Assembly (NCBI GenBank): GCA_036785325.1
Contig: JAXIVH010000005.1
Coordinates: forward strand, 15,607,332 to 15,671,331
Reading direction: 5' to 3'
DNA length: 64,000 bases
Origin: Urophycis tenuis
Lineage: Eukaryota > Chordata > Actinopteri > Gadiformes > Phycidae
Positions 62,713 through 64,000 of this stretch are shown here, in pieces (the stretch's first letter is position 1; every line of letters starts with the position of its first letter). The position numbers and the translations under genes are program-made. The notes beneath the pieces are model-generated. The model was not told where the DNA came from. It did not search any database and worked only from the letters and a program-made list of their open reading frames with translations.

Positions 62713-63178
62713 CATGCATGCAGTACATTGTTCATACATATATACTGTATATAGATATTTAAAAGTAAAGTACTTTCTTCATCCTGAATGAATGTATACA
62801 TTCATGCCGACATTCACATTATGTAAATGTATGCATGTGATAAATTACATGCTTCACATGCATACATACATGTGTACTGCGCACATATAGTACATGTGAA
62901 TATACATACTGTACATTTTTTGGCCCTTATATTTGATATGGGATACTTGAGCAATACTTTTATTTACTTGTTATCGCATCTTGGATTTTGGATTATGCTT
63001 AATTTCTTATAATTACTTGTCTTTTAGGTTATTTGATGTGTAGCATGTAATAGTTGTGCATAGTGTAGCATGTAATATTTTGTGGCTATTACCATGTAAA
63101 TTCCAGCATGACAAAGCCACATTTGGGCATTTAACATGGTATTTGTTTTTTACTCTAAATCAATTCATTGTAACCACA

Positions 63179-63206
63179 CATTTTGTGTGTGTGTGTGTGT
63201 GTGTGA
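63179..63206. repeat. short (GT)n microsatellite
   Basis: About 11 GT units. Confidence 0.93.
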
Positions 63207-63329
63207 AATGTTAATATTTTCATGTGAATTGAAGTGTTGATTGAAGTGTCAAAACGGAATTGAGCACTGCGATGCTAACACTGCTATGCTAAAGCACTGC
63301 TATGCAGCAACGCAGCTGAACAGCAACCG

Positions 63330-63692
63330 TCAGTGCAGCTCAGCCCTCAGTAGCACAGGAAGTGCAGCTCAGCCCTCAGTAGTACAGGAAGTGCAGCTCA
63401 GCCCTCAGTGGCACAGGAAGTGCAGCTCAGCCCTCAGTGGCACAGGAAGTGCAGCTCAGCCCTCAGTGGCACAGGAAGTGCAGCTCAGCCCTCAGTGGCA
63501 CAGGAAGTGCAGCTCAGCCCTCAGTGGTACAGGAAGTGCAGCTCAGCCCTCAGTGGTACAGGAAGTGCAGCTCAGCCCTCAGCAGCACAGGAAGTGCAGC
63601 TCAGCCCTCAGTGGCACAGGAAGTGCAGCTCAGCCCTCAGTAGCACAGGAAGTGCAGCTCAGCCCTCAGTAGTACAGGAAGTGCAGCTCAAA
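63330..63692. repeat. 29-bp minisatellite, about 12 copies
   Basis: Units read AGTGCAGCTCAGCCCTCAGT followed by GGCACAGGA, AGCACAGGA or GGTACAGGA. The unit is unrelated to the other 29-bp array at 56283. Because 29 is not divisible by 3, the same peptide pattern appears in all three frames. Confidence 0.98.
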
Positions 63693-64000
63693 AGTAGGCG
63701 CAGTCGATGGTAGTACTACTACTGCGGTACTACTACTTTTCCTGGTACTACTTCTTCTCAGTAGTTGTAGGCTTTCACCCTGGACTGGGGTCTGTGCTCC
63801 TAAACTCAAAGATTTTGATTTGCAGACATAATCATTACATCTAGTGAGTAAGTTTGCAGAAATAATGACTAATAATGAAATAATGAATGAAATCATTTGA
63901 TATTTATTAATGTATTAACATTAATGAATATAAATATTATTTATAACATATTCTTGAATAGACTGCCAAGTATCGTATAATGCCGGCCTATTTGTATATT

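Larger units (their letters stand above)
62585..64000 (+). other. tln2: Start of the tln2 intron after coding exon 30
   Basis: Begins GTACCC and runs to the window edge. It holds a CATA repeat, AT-rich unique sequence, a short GT repeat and a 29-bp minisatellite. No talin exon (next expected sequence AVTESINQL) is present, so the next exon is beyond 64000. Confidence 0.85.

Noticed and set aside
63241..63713. Repetitive 143- and 101-codon open frames (VQLSPQWHRKCSSALSGTGS)
   Set aside because: A 29-bp minisatellite gives the same peptide in every frame, a sign of tandem repetition and not selection.

Overview
The window is vertebrate, almost certainly teleost, nuclear DNA. It holds one recognisable protein-coding gene, the 5' half of a talin-2 gene (tln2; whether a tln2a or tln2b paralogue cannot be told from this window), on the + strand. 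Evidence for a fish: small introns between highly conserved vertebrate talin exons, a very high density of (CA/GT)n and (CT)n microsatellites, and several copies of tRNA-derived repeats whose tail resembles the common fish motif AAAGCGTCTGCTAAATG. The microsatellite and minisatellite load resembles what is reported for gadiform (cod-like) genomes, but I cannot place the species.

Layout. Positions 1-27614 contain no coding exon I can support. This is either upstream DNA or long 5' intron(s), with microsatellites, SINE-like fragments, a perfect 103-bp tandem duplication and a few CpG-richer, promoter-like patches. From 27615 to 62584 there are 30 consecutive coding exons. They join in phase with canonical GT/AG splice sites into an uninterrupted reading frame of about 1342 residues: the FERM-like head (F0, F1, F2, F3), the calpain-sensitive linker, and rod domains R1 to most of R6. 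Positions 62585-64000 are the start of the next intron. The rest of the rod (end of R6 to R13 and the dimerisation helix) lies beyond the right edge.

Talin-2 rather than talin-1 is supported by paralogue-diagnostic stretches: an N-terminus with a CVRQC insertion relative to talin-1, NYEEYSLIQE in F1, and serine at position 339 where talin-1 has cysteine. Talin-2 links beta-integrin tails to actin and vinculin at adhesion sites.

The introns are the unusual part. At least seven hold long minisatellites (units of about 26, 29, 29, 31, 36, 56 and 20 bp). Several 3' splice sites sit directly against microsatellites, so that (GT)n or (TCTCTG)n replaces the usual polypyrimidine tract. One intron carries a 522-bp non-autonomous DNA transposon with 16-bp perfect terminal inverted repeats. 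Coding exon 19 starts with GTGAGT right after its acceptor AG, so joining it to the previous exon recreates a perfect donor site, the configuration of a recursive-splice exon. I saw no new biological system; the points worth checking concern splicing and repeat biology in this gene.
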